Origin: Undaria pinnatifida
Lineage: Eukaryota > Sar > Phaeophyceae > Laminariales > Alariaceae
Direction of reading: 5' to 3'
Assembly (NCBI GenBank): GCA_012845835.1
Contig: JABAKD010000005.1
Span: 7,544,473 to 7,608,472 of the forward strand
DNA length: 64,000 bases
Of this stretch, positions 1-10,024 are shown in pieces. Below the pieces are notes generated by a model, which saw only the letters and a list, made by a program, of their open reading frames with translations, ran no database searches and had not been told where the DNA came from. The translations under genes and the position numbers were made by a program. Positions within the stretch are counted from its first letter, which is position 1. Each line of letters starts with the position of its first letter.

Positions 1-173
1 ACGTACGTAAGAAGTTTGACCAATCAGATCAATGCGGTAATTCATAGTCGTATGAGCGATAGCATTGGGCACACCTGGCCCAGCCGTGTAGGCGACGACC
101 TGCACGCGGAGCGCGTAGGGGATCAGAGTCAGAGCTTACAGGTCCAAGGTGTGATACAGACTAGTTTAAGTTC
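1..173 (+). repeat. DIRS split direct repeat A1
   Basis: Matches 4126-4298 over 173 bases with one visible mismatch (tttgacc here, tttaacc there). It begins at the window edge, so it may be longer. A short run of related units (ctagtttaag) follows at 161-197, just before the first ORF. Confidence 0.92.
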
Positions 174-196
174 TAGTTTAAGGCTAGTTTAAGTTC

Positions 197-1474
197 GTGC
201 ACTCCCCGACGATGGAGGAGTGCAAGTCACCGGAGGCTGAAGCTCTCGTGGCTGCTGCTGTACGCGGTCCTAATCAGGCCGCCTCGGCTGCTGCTCGAGT
301 CGAGGCTCATGCTGCTGTCGACGCTGTGCAAGCTGGGGTCGACAAACGCCGTGCCGAAGTTCTGGCTGCTGTGCAAGCTGAGTCCGAAGGTCGCCGTGCC
401 GCAGCCGCTTCGGCTGCTGCTACTGCTGCGTCTGCCACCGCGGCACCATCTTTGCTCAGCCCCAGTCCCGCTGTGTCCGAGGCTGCGGGGGTAATATAGG
501 CTGAAGTTCTGCGCTGGCAAGGGCAGGTGTCTGGCGAGTTTGCTCGGATAGACGGAGATGTGTTCCGCCTCAAGTCGACGATGGAACAACTGCTGGCCTC
601 CTTTAAAACCCTGCAGGATGCGGTGGCTGGTGGCGCGTCTAAAACCGAGCACGTCGAGGCCATGCTCCAGCAGTTCATAGACAACTTTGCCGATCAGCAG
701 CCGGCCCCGCGGGACAGTGGGGACGCGAGAGAGCGCCACGTCCAAAGGTCGCAGTTAACTGACGACACTGCGCTATGGAAAAAGATGGCGTCCAGAAAAC
801 ATTGGGTGCTCCGCGGGCGCATACCTCCCAACATTGGCGACTCGGCAGCGGATATCCAGTCCTTCGTAGGCGAGGACGTCAACGTCACGACGTCAGTGGC
901 TACCCAGCTCCGCGCGATCAGTGACTTTGACGTTCGTGCGTACGGGCCGCGCGCGGAAGGGATGGTCGAACACCTGCTGATGGTCGCTGACCGCCTCGAT
1001 TTCTTGCGCCAGGCTCTTGTGGCGGTCCTGTCTGGTGGGTTTTCCCTCGACAGCGACGGCGACCGCCATTGCCGGGAGAGGGTGGCAACGATCGATGCCG
1101 CCTTCACCACAGCGTCTGCCGACCTACGCCGGCACACCCAAGCAAAACCAAGCAACCAGCAATATTATCCTGCTCTCTGGCTCCGCGGCGCGGGCTGTCA
1201 TGAGCAAGATGGTAAACGACGATCTTCGTCTCCAACTGCAAATTCTTGCATTCGGCTCCCCTGGCCGACGCCACTTCACCTGATGCTCTTCGCGACAGTG
1301 GCAGTTCGGCGGCGCCGGCTGGTGGGTCGCGGGCGGTGCTGCGCTCAGAGCCCCGCGGTGGGTCCGGGGGTGGTAGTGGCGGCGCTGGTTCTGGATGAGG
1401 ACACGGTCCCTTCCTGTCGGTTGGGCCAACACCTGGGGGGGCGGCTGCTGAGCTTGCCGTTGGTAGAGCGGTGA
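197..1474 (+). pseudogene. DIRS ORF1, gag-like, interrupted
   Basis: This is the first ORF of the DIRS element and probably encodes its structural (Gag-like) protein. Residues 1-100 are very rich in alanine with regularly spaced acidic and basic residues, which suggests a helical or coiled-coil N terminus. An in-frame TAG at 497-499 separates this from the continuation at 527-1474 (same frame), which has acidic and amphipathic helices around the segment MEQLLASFKTLQDAV. After about 1150 the more protein-like reading moves to another frame (SKMVNDDLRLQLQILAF), and then again into a Gly/Ser-rich stretch ending near 1397, so at least two frameshifts are likely. No zinc knuckle is visible. The function is inferred only from its position upstream of the RT; the sequence itself is not a family I recognise. 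Confidence 0.6.
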
Positions 1475-1941
1475 CGGCGCCGGGGGCCAGCGGGGGAACG
1501 GGTGCCCGGCCGGCCACCCAAGGTGTAGGAGGGGGGCTGCGTGGGCGTGCGTTGGTAGCTTTGGCTGGCGATAGGCGTGCTCGCGTGGCGGTGGCTCCGG
1601 GCTCGGTCCCCTTCGGCGAGAAAGGTACGGTTTCTTGTGTGCGTGTGAGTGAGTTGCCGGCTGACTTGCTGCGTGTACAAGGGGCGTTTGATGGCGTACG
1701 TTCGGGTGCCTTGCGATTCGTTGCGGTCGACCCTTGGTTGGATGCTCGGGCGGTTGTGATGCAGGCGATGGCCGAGCAAGGCTCCGCGAGTCTCGGTCAT
1801 ATCGCCTCGGTAAACTCCCCCCTCTTGAGACGGTGTCAGCGCCCTCGTCTCGTACAACTGCTTCAGCGAGGCAGGTGTCGCAGTTCGTTGGCTTCCTTAT
1901 ACATGTCTCCTTTGTTGTGCGTCCGGGGCGGTTTTTCGTGA
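1471..1941 (+). pseudogene. DIRS segment between gag and RT, unrecognised
   Basis: An open frame of 156 codons that is Gly/Ala/Arg-rich at first and then more globular (AVVMQAMAEQGSASLG near codons 95-115). It occupies the place where the RT fingers and the motif carrying the first catalytic aspartate should be, but I cannot see those motifs. From base 1841 it runs into a misplaced copy of the RT thumb. It may be the end of the gag-like protein or a decayed RT N terminus. Confidence 0.4.
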
Positions 1942-1989
1942 ACCGTTTGTTGGCTTCGGTGGGTATGCCGCGCATATCTGCCGGATCTG
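1841..1989 (+). repeat. Misplaced copy of the DIRS RT thumb segment
   Basis: 149 bases that recur at 2417-2565 (offset 576) with about four mismatches. In the frame of 1734-2096 it encodes QVSQFVGFLIHVSFVVRPGR, the region that follows the palm in DIRS reverse transcriptases. Here it lies upstream of the YVDD palm, so this copy is out of order. Confidence 0.88.
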
Positions 1990-2010
1990 CTTTCGGTTTT
2001 CAAGGCGCAG

Positions 2011-2605
2011 ATGTTTCCCAAAAAGGGGTTGCTGCCGTCGCGCACGTCGGAATTTCCCCGCTGCGGGGGGGTTCCAGTTGTCTCTATCCCGGGTGATTGT
2101 GGACCTGTTTCTGGCTCTGGTGGCAACGCCGGGAACTACTTCTTTGTGAGGTATTACGTAGACGATGGCATTGTCGTCGAGTTGCAATGGTGGCCGGACG
2201 GTCGCCGTTGTTTGCGCGCTGTCCAGTCGCTGGCATCGGACCATTTTCTCTTGTTGGGCGAACGTGGTGTCTCTGATCCGCCCCTCCTGTCCACCAGAAA
2301 AATCACTGACTGGGACACGCAAGTGGAGGTGTTGGGTTGGATCATTGGCGCGGAGGCGCTTACGGTTACGTTGCCGTTCCATAAGCGCCTCAAGCTGCAA
2401 ATCTCCTTGCGGAGTGGCCCTCGCCTCGTACAACTGCTTCAGCGAAGCAGGTGTCGCAGCTCGTTGGCTTCCTTATACATGTCTCCTTTGCTGTGCGTCC
2501 GGGGCGGTTTTTCGTGAACCGTTTGTTGGCTTCGGTGGGTATGCCGCGCATATCTGCCGGATCTGATGTGGTTGTCGTACGGCCAACCTCGGGCAGCGCC
2601 TCGTC
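2011..2605 (+). pseudogene. DIRS reverse transcriptase, palm and thumb, frameshifted
   Basis: This encodes the RNA-dependent DNA polymerase core of the element. The YVDD catalytic box is at 2155-2166 in the frame of 2011-2517, followed by VEVLGWIIGAEALTVTLP and a KR-rich turn, the usual DIRS palm-to-thumb connection. The thumb (VGFLIHVSFAVRPGRFF) is read from a different frame starting near 2430, and a second shift near 2590 is needed to enter the RNase H frame. The fingers and the upstream catalytic aspartate motif are not visible; in their place is a duplicate of the thumb. The enzyme cannot be made as one chain from this copy. RT identity is clear; activity is ruled out by the frameshifts unless they are sequencing errors. 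Confidence 0.82.
2417..2565 (+). repeat. DIRS RT thumb segment, copy in the expected place
   Basis: Second member of the 149-base pair with 1841-1989. This one lies between the palm and the RNase H domain, the normal order. Confidence 0.88.
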
Positions 2606-3217
2606 TTGGGACCCGAGTTTCAAGGGAACCTCGAGTTTTGGCGATGGTTTATTGAGGAGGGATTGGACGCGCGCGGAAGAACCTTGTCGGCTCCGATGTA
2701 TCATTTGCTTGAGCGCCCCTCCCAACGTACTCCGTTTTCGGGTGCATCCAAAACCGGTGTCGGGGGTTTCTGCCTTGAAACTGGGGTGTACTGGAGATAC
2801 GATATTGACGCCGGGGAACGATCTCGATTTTGCGGGTCGAGCAAGTCAGTTGCAGGCGAGACCGATATATCGATTAACGTCCTCGAACTGCTAGGTATGG
2901 TCGTCTCCCCTTGGGTCGTCGTATCTCCGTGCGCCGAGCGCCCGGCCGCGTTGGGGGACTGTGTGTTGTGGCGTGGCGACAACGAAGCAGCCGTAGAGTG
3001 GGTGCGGCGTTGTCGAGGCGGGAAGGAGCCGAGATCGGGCGCGTTGATGCGCTTCCTTGGTGTGCTCAAATTGTCCTCTGGTTGGCACTTCGACGCGAAA
3101 CACGTAGGGGGTATTTTTAACGTTGCCGCGGACGGTATCTCACGCTGGAATCGCGCTTCCGTCCTCGTTAATATGCGTGCGGTCCGTGGGATATGCTGCT
3201 CGCGGGCGAGAAGCTGA
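2606..3217 (+). pseudogene. DIRS RNase H-like domain
   Basis: This domain removes the RNA strand during reverse transcription and normally is the C-terminal part of the DIRS RT. The 203-codon frame shows the expected landmarks in order: FSGASKTGVGG (residues 44-54), the helix Glu in NVLELLGMVV (Glu94), the Asp in WRGDNEAAVEWV (Asp125) and HVGGIFNVAADGISR with Asp176. The first catalytic aspartate, normally in an F-x-D-A-S context, is a glycine here (Gly46). It is entered by frameshift from the thumb and its 3' end overlaps the recombinase frame by 25 bases. Overlapping RT and recombinase ORFs are common in DIRS elements. Confidence 0.78.
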
Positions 3218-3852
3218 TCCCCACGTGGCGTGCCGGGGGTCGTGTTTTGTGGCCGGCCCTGTGCGCTTCGTTCTGTCTCTTGACTCGCGCGTCAGAAATG
3301 TTCGCGGAAACCCGGTTACGAGTTCACGAGACTTATTGTTTGCGGCGTGCTGATGTTGCATTCTTTTGCGGAAATATTCAGCTTACTGTTGCGCAGTGGT
3401 CAACCGCGGATCATGTCAAGGTTCGATTCCGCGGGCCGCAGGGTGACCAACAGCGGAAAGGGGCGGTTGTCACGCATGTGCGAAAGGGTCCGTCGACGCG
3501 CGTGGGGGAAGGTGGCGGCGCCGTCGATCGAATGATCGAATTGATGTCTTGTTACTTGTTTCTTCCCTCTTCGGCCCCCTTGGTTGCGTGTGTCGTTGGT
3601 AATGGCAGATGGTCCATGTGGACACAACATCAAGCGACGGTAGCTTTGCGGAAAGTGGTTGCGTTGGCGGGTGTGCGTGCGGAGGAGTACGCCTTGCACT
3701 CCCTGAGGATTGGAGGCGCAACGCACTTGTCGGCAGGGGGTGCAACACCGGCGGTGTTGCAGCGTGAGGGCCGATGGGCTCTGACTAGTTGGGCAAACGC
3801 GGAATTACAAAGAAGTGTGTTATCCCGTGTGCACTCTGCGACTCGAGGGTAG
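3193..3852 (+). pseudogene. DIRS tyrosine recombinase
   Basis: This is the integrase-type enzyme that inserts circular DIRS cDNA. The 219-codon frame shows Arg32 in LLTRASEMF, the HxxR box HSLRIGGATHLSAGG (His169, Arg172), and GRW with Trp195, the last conserved position before the nucleophile. The expected tyrosine about eight residues after that tryptophan is absent: no Tyr occurs between Trp195 and the stop. A TAC codon exists in another frame at 3806-3808, so a small frameshift may have removed it. The first codons overlap the RNase H frame, so the true start may be upstream or reached by a different route. Family call is confident; the protein is probably inactive. Confidence 0.82.
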
Positions 3853-3914
3853 GGGGTGGCGGGGGGGGGTGGGACTACATTCGTAATACGGGTCAACTAC
3901 CAGTTTGTGTTGGA

Positions 3915-4085
3915 GGCTGGCGTCGAGAGTTCGATGTCGCCAGTTGGGTTGGGAGTTGACTCGTGTATACGGATGTTAGCGTGGGGTTGCCGGCGGGGCA
4001 GCCCCGGGGTATTCCCATCTCCAACCCCCCTCTCCGGGCGGGGGGTTGCGCATTAATATAATACAACTTCGAAAGCAAAGTGCAA
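3915..4085 (+). repeat. DIRS split direct repeat B1
   Basis: 171 bases that look identical to 4835-5005. It follows the recombinase stop by about 60 bases. It contains a GC-rich stretch (ccggcggggcagccccgggg) that can fold on itself. Confidence 0.92.
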
Positions 4086-4125
4086 AGCAGAATATTATCG
4101 AAGTATGAGAAAATATGGGTTTTGT

Positions 4126-4298
4126 ACGTACGTAAGAAGTTTAACCAATCAGATCAATGCGGTAATTCATAGTCGTATGAGCGATAGCATTGGGCACACC
4201 TGGCCCAGCCGTGTAGGCGACGACCTGCACGCGGAGCGCGTAGGGGATCAGAGTCAGAGCTTACAGGTCCAAGGTGTGATACAGACTAGTTTAAGTTC
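4126..4298 (+). repeat. DIRS split direct repeat A2
   Basis: Copy of bases 1-173, placed 40 bases after B1. B1-A2 adjacency is the internal junction of the split-direct-repeat design. Confidence 0.92.
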
Positions 4299-4834
4299 CC
4301 ACCCACCCGCCCGTGCTTTTGAGGGAGTCAGTGGAGGGGGAGTTAATCGGTCGCAGTAACGTTGCGCGGGTTTGTTACTGTTTTGGCAAACGTACCCGTT
4401 TTCGCTGAAGATGCGACGGGGTTTCGTAGATTGCGCAGGTTTGCGGTGGGTGCTAGCCGCATCAGTGTTATAGCGTGGTGCAAGGGGTGTTCGTTGTTGT
4501 GTTTTTTTTTCAGCATGTGTAATATCTGAGTATCCCTCCGTGCGGTGGGGGTACGTATGACTGTGTAACGCAGATATTATGTTGATAGTTAACAGCGAAC
4601 GTTGTGGCAGTGCATCGGCTCGGATTTAGCGCGCAATCTGAAAGTGTGGGAGAGGGGAATTATCCGTATATTGGCAAGTAAGTGCATTTGTTTAATGTGC
4701 ATGGTGTGTGCAGGCGTGCAATTTTATAGCATATTTATTACACGCGTGTGTACGTTTTTTATATGCTGCACGTTATAGGCGGTTGCCTCGTATGTCTTCT
4801 TCGAGTTGGCAGCGATTGTTCGTCGTTGGTTGTT
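4299..4834 (+). other. DIRS 3' spacer between A2 and B2, no gene
   Basis: About 540 bases without a convincing coding region. It is T- and G-rich, with a T tract at 4502-4510. In PAT/Ngaro elements this interval is non-coding and helps circle formation; nothing further can be read here. Confidence 0.6.
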
Positions 4835-5005
4835 GGCTGGCGTCGAGAGTTCGATGTCGCCAGTTGGGTTGGGAGTTGACTCGTGTATACGGATGTTAGC
4901 GTGGGGTTGCCGGCGGGGCAGCCCCGGGGTATTCCCATCTCCAACCCCCCTCTCCGGGCGGGGGGTTGCGCATTAATATAATACAACTTCGAAAGCAAAG
5001 TGCAA
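4835..5005 (+). repeat. DIRS split direct repeat B2 (right end of element)
   Basis: Copy of B1. It ends where the sequence passes directly into the family A repeat (caataacgattcgc), so the element appears to have inserted into, or right beside, that repeat. Confidence 0.92.
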
Positions 5006-5329
5006 TAACGATTCGCATCTCTCCCTTTCCTTCTCAATGGCGGTGACATTGCATGACCACATCACCTCGCCTGTTATATTTGGCAATATGTATGTCTTTC
5101 TTATAATTAGCGATGTCAGAAAATAATGGTATCTACACGATAACGAAGTAACGTAGTTTAGTGCGTGTACACTAAGCGTTCCTTTCAAAACAATAACGAT
5201 TCGCATCTCTCCCTTTCCTTCTCAATGGCGGTGACATTGCATGACCACATCACCTCGCCTGTTGTATTTGGCAATATGTATCTCTTTCTTATAATTAGCG
5301 ATGTCAGAAAATAATGGTATCTACATGAT
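5003..5329. repeat. Tandem duplication, 188-base period, at the DIRS/family A junction
   Basis: Bases 5003-5141 recur at 5191-5329 with only a few changes (for example atatt/gtatt and tctacacg/tctacatg). The second copy continues into the rest of family A, so the first is an extra terminal segment. Confidence 0.85.
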
Positions 5330-6830
5330 TGCACCTATCGATCGAAATATTCTATCTTTCGATCCATGTACAATAACAAATTATGAAGATTTTAACACGT
5401 TATTTACTACACCTAAGAACTGGGTTGCATACTCCATGTAACATCAAACCTTCTAGAAAAATAAACATTACCAGGCGGGTGATATAAAGGGGTGTCTTCT
5501 TGCTGCAACCGTCAGGTTCGTCCCCTTTAAGGATTTATAGTTTCCGCGCACATATTCAAATTCGCCCCCCCGCCCCCCCCCCCCCCGATCCCTCTTGTTC
5601 AAACGCCCCACCTGAAATCAAAATCTGCCAGAGTAGTAAACACTACCAGCCAGCTGATATCATCTCATTATCCATCTAGCCATCCATGCCTTAGCTCCAA
5701 CTCATCTCCGCCCTCCCCCTCCCCCCCCCCTTTTGTTCCCCGCCCAGTTCGTTCAAACGCCCCACTTACAATCGAAATCGACCAGAGTAATAAACATTTC
5801 TAAGCAATTGATATCACGTCATTATCTTTCTAGCCATCCATTACGTAGCTTTCATTCACCCCCCCCTCCCCCCCTCCAACGCCCCCTCCTTCCCCACACC
5901 CCGCACGATCGCCTAGACCCAGCACCGCGCGTATAGCAAGCCCCTACATATATGATTAATACGCGCGATCGGAGGATCACACACAATGTTGCGAACATCA
6001 GTGTCGACCAAATCCTTGATCTCATAGCTGGAGTGTATTTTAATATGATATGTGACCTAAACCTCTTGACCCCCCCCCCCCCCGCCCCGCCCCCTTTTTT
6101 TATTTTTTATTTTCCTCGCTTCCTCTTGCTTAAACGCCCCACCTAATGTAGAATTCCGCCAGTAATAAACACTTCCAAGCCCTGGATATCGCCTCGTTAT
6201 CGTTTTAGAGCCGGCCATGCCGCTGCTGCAATTCTCACCCACCCCCGCCCCCAACGCCCCCTCCTTCTCCACCACCCGCACCATCGCCTAGACCTAGCAC
6301 CATGCGTATAGCAAACCCCTACATCTATGCGACCTGAAGCCCTCCCCCCCCCCGCCCCCCGCCTCCCCCGCCACGTTTCCCCCCCCTCCCCCACAAGAAG
6401 GATTTATAGTTTCCACGCACAAATTGACCTGCCCCACCCGTCCCCTCCCCCCCCCTCCCCCCCTCCCGCCCCCCTTTTGATCAAAATCAGGCCCCCACGT
6501 CCTTAAAAACCCCGCCCTCCCCTCACCGGTTATTCGACTTAAAGGATTCACTTGACAAACTGATGAATTTCCTTCCACAGCTGTCAGATTTTGTCCCCCT
6601 CAGAAACGGGTTTATAGTTTCCGCGCACAGACTGCCTAACATCACCCTGTTGACCCTGATAGCTACACTGCTGTAGTTGCAAGGGGAGTCGCCGACCTAT
6701 ATCCTTAATGAGGACACACAACCCGTAATACGCGCGATCGGAGTATCACACACAGCTTGCAAAGATGAGTTTCGACAAAATATTCGATCTCACAGCAACT
6801 GGAGTGTATTTGCATTTTTAGAATATGATA
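5191..6830 (-). repeat. Family A repeat, long copy, minus orientation
   Basis: Reverse-complement counterpart of 36823-38440. Reading on the minus strand it begins with the head module near 6815 (ctgtgagatcgaatattttg, tcatctttgcaagctgtgtgtgatac, a TATA-like ctataaa in a cgcggaaac context). It continues through G-rich tracts (C-rich on the plus strand) alternating with units containing ggtggggcgtttgaac and gataatga-gtgatatcag, and ends near 5191. No coding potential is convincing; ORFs across it are runs of Pro/Gly from the homopolymers. The class is unknown. It lacks recognisable LTRs, transposase or A/B boxes. Confidence 0.75.
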
Positions 6831-8376
6831 CGTACATACGGTGTAAAAACTTCGTGTGCTTTCAAGACTTTTCAAGTGGTGCTGTGCGTATTTTCTCAAG
6901 AACAGATCGATCGGTCGTGCGCACGTCTATATCGAGTATATACCCAAAAAGTATACTGCTATTGAGTGCACCCAAGAAGTGCAGTGCGGGTAAAATGCGA
7001 ATTCATTATCTTTCCGGGCAAGTTTTTTTGTATGATGTACTTGGATGTACTAACAAAAATGGTCATTGCGTTCGGTAGTGATAATATCAATATTGCGTCC
7101 TTGCGCCACTCCCACCCCTAGGCACTTATTTCCCGGAGGGGAATCTTGTATATGTTGTGTAGTACTCCGTTCGTTGCATTCTCCTTCTTTCTGTACCTGA
7201 ATCTGGTATTATTGGATATATATATAGAAGTACCTGTGGGTACTACTGCTGCTGCAAATTATATTGCAAAATAAAACAGGAAGTTACCAGGTATCAAACA
7301 CCGGATCGAGGAGCTACAGGCGTGGCGAACATATAGCAGCTGCTAGCAGTATCCTGGCGGTGGTGTGGTGGGTGGTCTGGATCTGGGGATCCATCCGAAA
7401 AATACCTGGTACACCACAATCTAATCGCTCCTTTGCCGCCGTTCGTTCAGGTTTGAACGACAACGACTTTTTTACCTTGATACATCCCCAGACAAAATCG
7501 ATATGATTCATGCCATAGCAAGCCTAAGTTCAAAGCAGACCTGCACAGTTCGCTGTGGTTCCTGTGCCCCCGTGCTCCGTAGTCGTGGCCCCCCCGGGTT
7601 GCTTTATCTTCTCATTATCTTGAGGGGATCTCGAGGGAGATACAGCAGTATTCGATATTCGAAGATCCCAAGGTCTGAATATCTGATTATCCATCTCTGT
7701 GGTCGAAGGTATCATGTGTCATATGTGACGCTGTGCGATCCCGTGCTTTTCATTGGCTGTCGGCAAAACAAGGCGGCATGACTCAAATGACGTACTTGGC
7801 TATTTGCACTTTCATTATTTTGAAACAACAATCAGTTGCAAATTCTTGTACTTGCACACCGGTATCACTATGGTCATGAATATAATTATATGTTTATATA
7901 TAAATTAATACGTAAACGGTATCTATGGTTTAAAATCAAGTTGGTCTGAAATATAAGCATTGTTTGCATATATTACAAAATATAAGCGATAATTATATTT
8001 CCGTCTAAATGATACGTTCGAAAAAAATATCAACGAGGAACGAAAACCAACCAGAACTGAAATTCACTGCTTCAACAGATCCGGGCGTACACAGCAACTA
8101 CTGCAATGTTGAAAGGATAGTAACCAACACAATACGCGGGCAAACCGCACAGCTCCGACCCTAAATACGAGATACAGCAGCACGACTCAACAAGGTCCTG
8201 TGTGGGGCGGGTCTCGGGGTGAGCCTCTCCCTCTCCCTGCCCACCCGCGCTGCCCTTCGCCATCGTTCGCTACGAGAGTGCCGTGACCAAGAGACAAGCG
8301 TTTGTCGCGACAGACAGCTGGAGGTCTGAGCAAAATCGGATAATCGACAAAACTGGACGATATTTCAGCCCGTCCA
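6831..8376. other. Intergenic, no recognisable gene
   Basis: About 1.5 kb with no supported ORF. Two exact TACCWGGTA motifs lie at 7285 and 7403. The 7800-8060 part is AT-rich with short TATATA runs. I see no transposon ends here. Confidence 0.5.
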
Positions 8377-9293
8377 TTGTGTCGCCAATCGATGACCCAG
8401 TTGATGCCAGCTTTGTCAGTCGATGGGCACACCGCCTCCGCTCCTCGGGAAGCGAGCAGGACCACCCAGTCCTGCGAAAGCGACATCATCAGCAACGCTA
8501 GTAGCAGCCGGATGGGAGCAAAGGAAGTTTTCCTATGGACAGTTCAAGAAGGCCGAATCCTCAACAATAATATTGGTCGGGGTCGGGGAGCAGCAGCACT
8601 GCATTCTCCCAACAGCTGCAGCAGCAGCCCCTCCGGTCGGGGTGCGGTTGACCTGTTGTTGACAAGAGCGGCCTCGTTCTCTGCTAGCGAAGGCGTGCTC
8701 CATGACCGCCAAGCGCTTGCGCGAGGCAGGTCCGCGTTGTACGATAAAGGACAGCATCTGTCGGCAAGAGGGGGTGGTGACCAACGGGGGGCTACAAGAG
8801 GGAAATCGTCGGACGCCTATGCCCGACAGGCTGCTGTCGATGATGATGATGATGGTTTTCCAGTGCTGGTTCGACGTAGTACATTCTCAGATACCACCAC
8901 CACAACGACGCGACCAGGAGTGGGGCATCAAAGACGACGTATCTATTCTCATGACAGCAGCAGCGGCAGCAGTGGTTGCGGTGGTGATGATAGCTCGGGA
9001 AGGGTCCCTATGTCTGTGAGTGAAGACAACATGTTGGCTTTGCTTTCGAAGCATCCTCGCAATGATCCTGAAAATCACGCGCGAGTCGTGATCAGCAAAG
9101 GCGATTGCGGTGCAAACAGCAGCAGCAGCCGTGTAAATAGTGATGCGGCTTTGAAGGGGCGTCATTGCTCTCGAGGTGGGAGCACTGCTGTTGGCAGTGG
9201 TGATAGCAGTGGAAGCGGGGCGGGAGCTCAGGCGTGGCGGGACCCGAACGATGCTGCAGCTAGCAGGGCGTCTCGCAACAAGTTTGTCATCAG
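8377..9293 (+). CDS. Possible exon of an unknown Ser/Gly-rich protein
   Basis: An open frame with about 305 codons before a good donor site (cag|gtgggt, intron from 9294). It is rich in Ser, Gly, Asp and Arg, with a DDDDD run and a TTTTTT run made of trinucleotide repeats, and one globular-looking piece (SVSEDNMLALLSKHPRNDPE). A second Met at 8512 is an alternative start. The exon would end in phase 2. It does not splice in phase onto the kinase exon with the acceptor near 15138 (that one needs phase 1), so it may belong to another gene or to unseen exons in between. The composition resembles the low-complexity N terminus of the kinase at 15162. No domain is recognised; it could be a chance frame in a CAG-rich stretch. 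Confidence 0.3.
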
Positions 9294-9740
9294 GTGGGTT
9301 GGTCTTGGTTTTGGTTTTTGTCCATGTAGTCTATGCCTCGGCGTAGCGTGTCCGCGCGTTTATTCATTTGCACCGCACTCCCGTTATCAGAACAAAAGAC
9401 TTGGAATTAGACTGTTGATGAATACGCAGGATAGTTTCACGAACTGACAAGGGTGACAAAAACAGAAGAACGAAAAAAAATTAGAGCAGCACGAATCTTT
9501 CTTGCGTGATCGTGATGAGACCTTCAGGACTCATCTTCCTACAGCTTCACAGCAGAGCGCTTATATTTCGTGTTCTACCTGAGGTCAGTCAATACGGTCG
9601 CTGTGTCTGTGTTTCTCATTCCAAGGTAGGCCATGAGGCTAAGTTGTCTGTCCCCTGGAGTAGCCCTTCTCGCCTTCACGGTGCAGTGTGACTTGTACGA
9701 TCATACTCGTATTCGTTGGGCATGGTCGAATTACATGTCG
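9294..9740. other. Intergenic or intron, nothing recognised
   Basis: No supported coding region, repeat or RNA gene in this stretch. It would be intron sequence if the exon ending at 9293 is real. Confidence 0.4.
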
Positions 9741-10024
9741 CACACTTCTACCTTCCAGCTTCTGGACAAGCTGTGGTCACAGGTGCCATCCCTTCTTCCC
9801 CCCGGTTCCTGCCTCCATTTTTTATCGCGCATAGGGTTCAGCAATCCCACTGCTCATCGATTTTCCATCGAGTGTTGCTAACTCCCGCTCCCGCGCTTTC
9901 CGCATGCCATTTTGTGCACAAGAAAAAGTCCCAACGAATTTATACGAGTATGCACTCGGCGGGGCTCGAGCTCACGAAACCGACCTATACCAGCTCGAGG
10001 ATAACCTCATACGCCACCGGGGCA
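9741..10024 (-). repeat. tRNA-derived SINE, minus orientation
   Basis: Same family as 59009-59246 and 61843-62130. On the minus strand the head reads tggcgtatgaggttatcc (A-box-like) and, about 40 bases on, gtgagctcgagccccgcc in the B-box place (degenerate here; better conserved as gagttcgattcccc at 59170). The body carries the family strings cgatgaaaaatcgacgag-like, caatgggattgctgaaccct-like and cttgtccagaagctgg near the 3' end. Internal RNA polymerase III promoter boxes plus a common body are the signature of a tRNA-derived SINE. Confidence 0.75.

Larger units (their letters stand above)
1..5005 (+). mobile_element. DIRS-order (PAT/Ngaro-like) tyrosine-recombinase retrotransposon, decayed
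   Basis: The element has two pairs of direct repeats in the order A1 (1-173), coding region, B1 (3915-4085), A2 (4126-4298), B2 (4835-5005). Split direct repeats in this order are the hallmark of PAT, Ngaro and VIPER elements, which use a tyrosine recombinase instead of a DDE integrase. Between A1 and B1 lie a gag-like ORF, a reverse transcriptase with a YVDD box, an RNase H-like domain and a tyrosine recombinase, in the usual DIRS gene order. No methyltransferase domain was seen. All genes carry stops, frameshifts or lost catalytic residues, so this copy is dead on its own. The A repeats differ at one base and the B repeats look identical, so the insertion is not ancient. A1 starts at base 1 of the window, so the true left end may lie outside. 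Confidence 0.88.

Noticed and set aside
3420-3436. B-box-like ggttcgattccgcggg
   Set aside because: Lies within the DIRS recombinase coding frame with no A box at the right distance; chance match.
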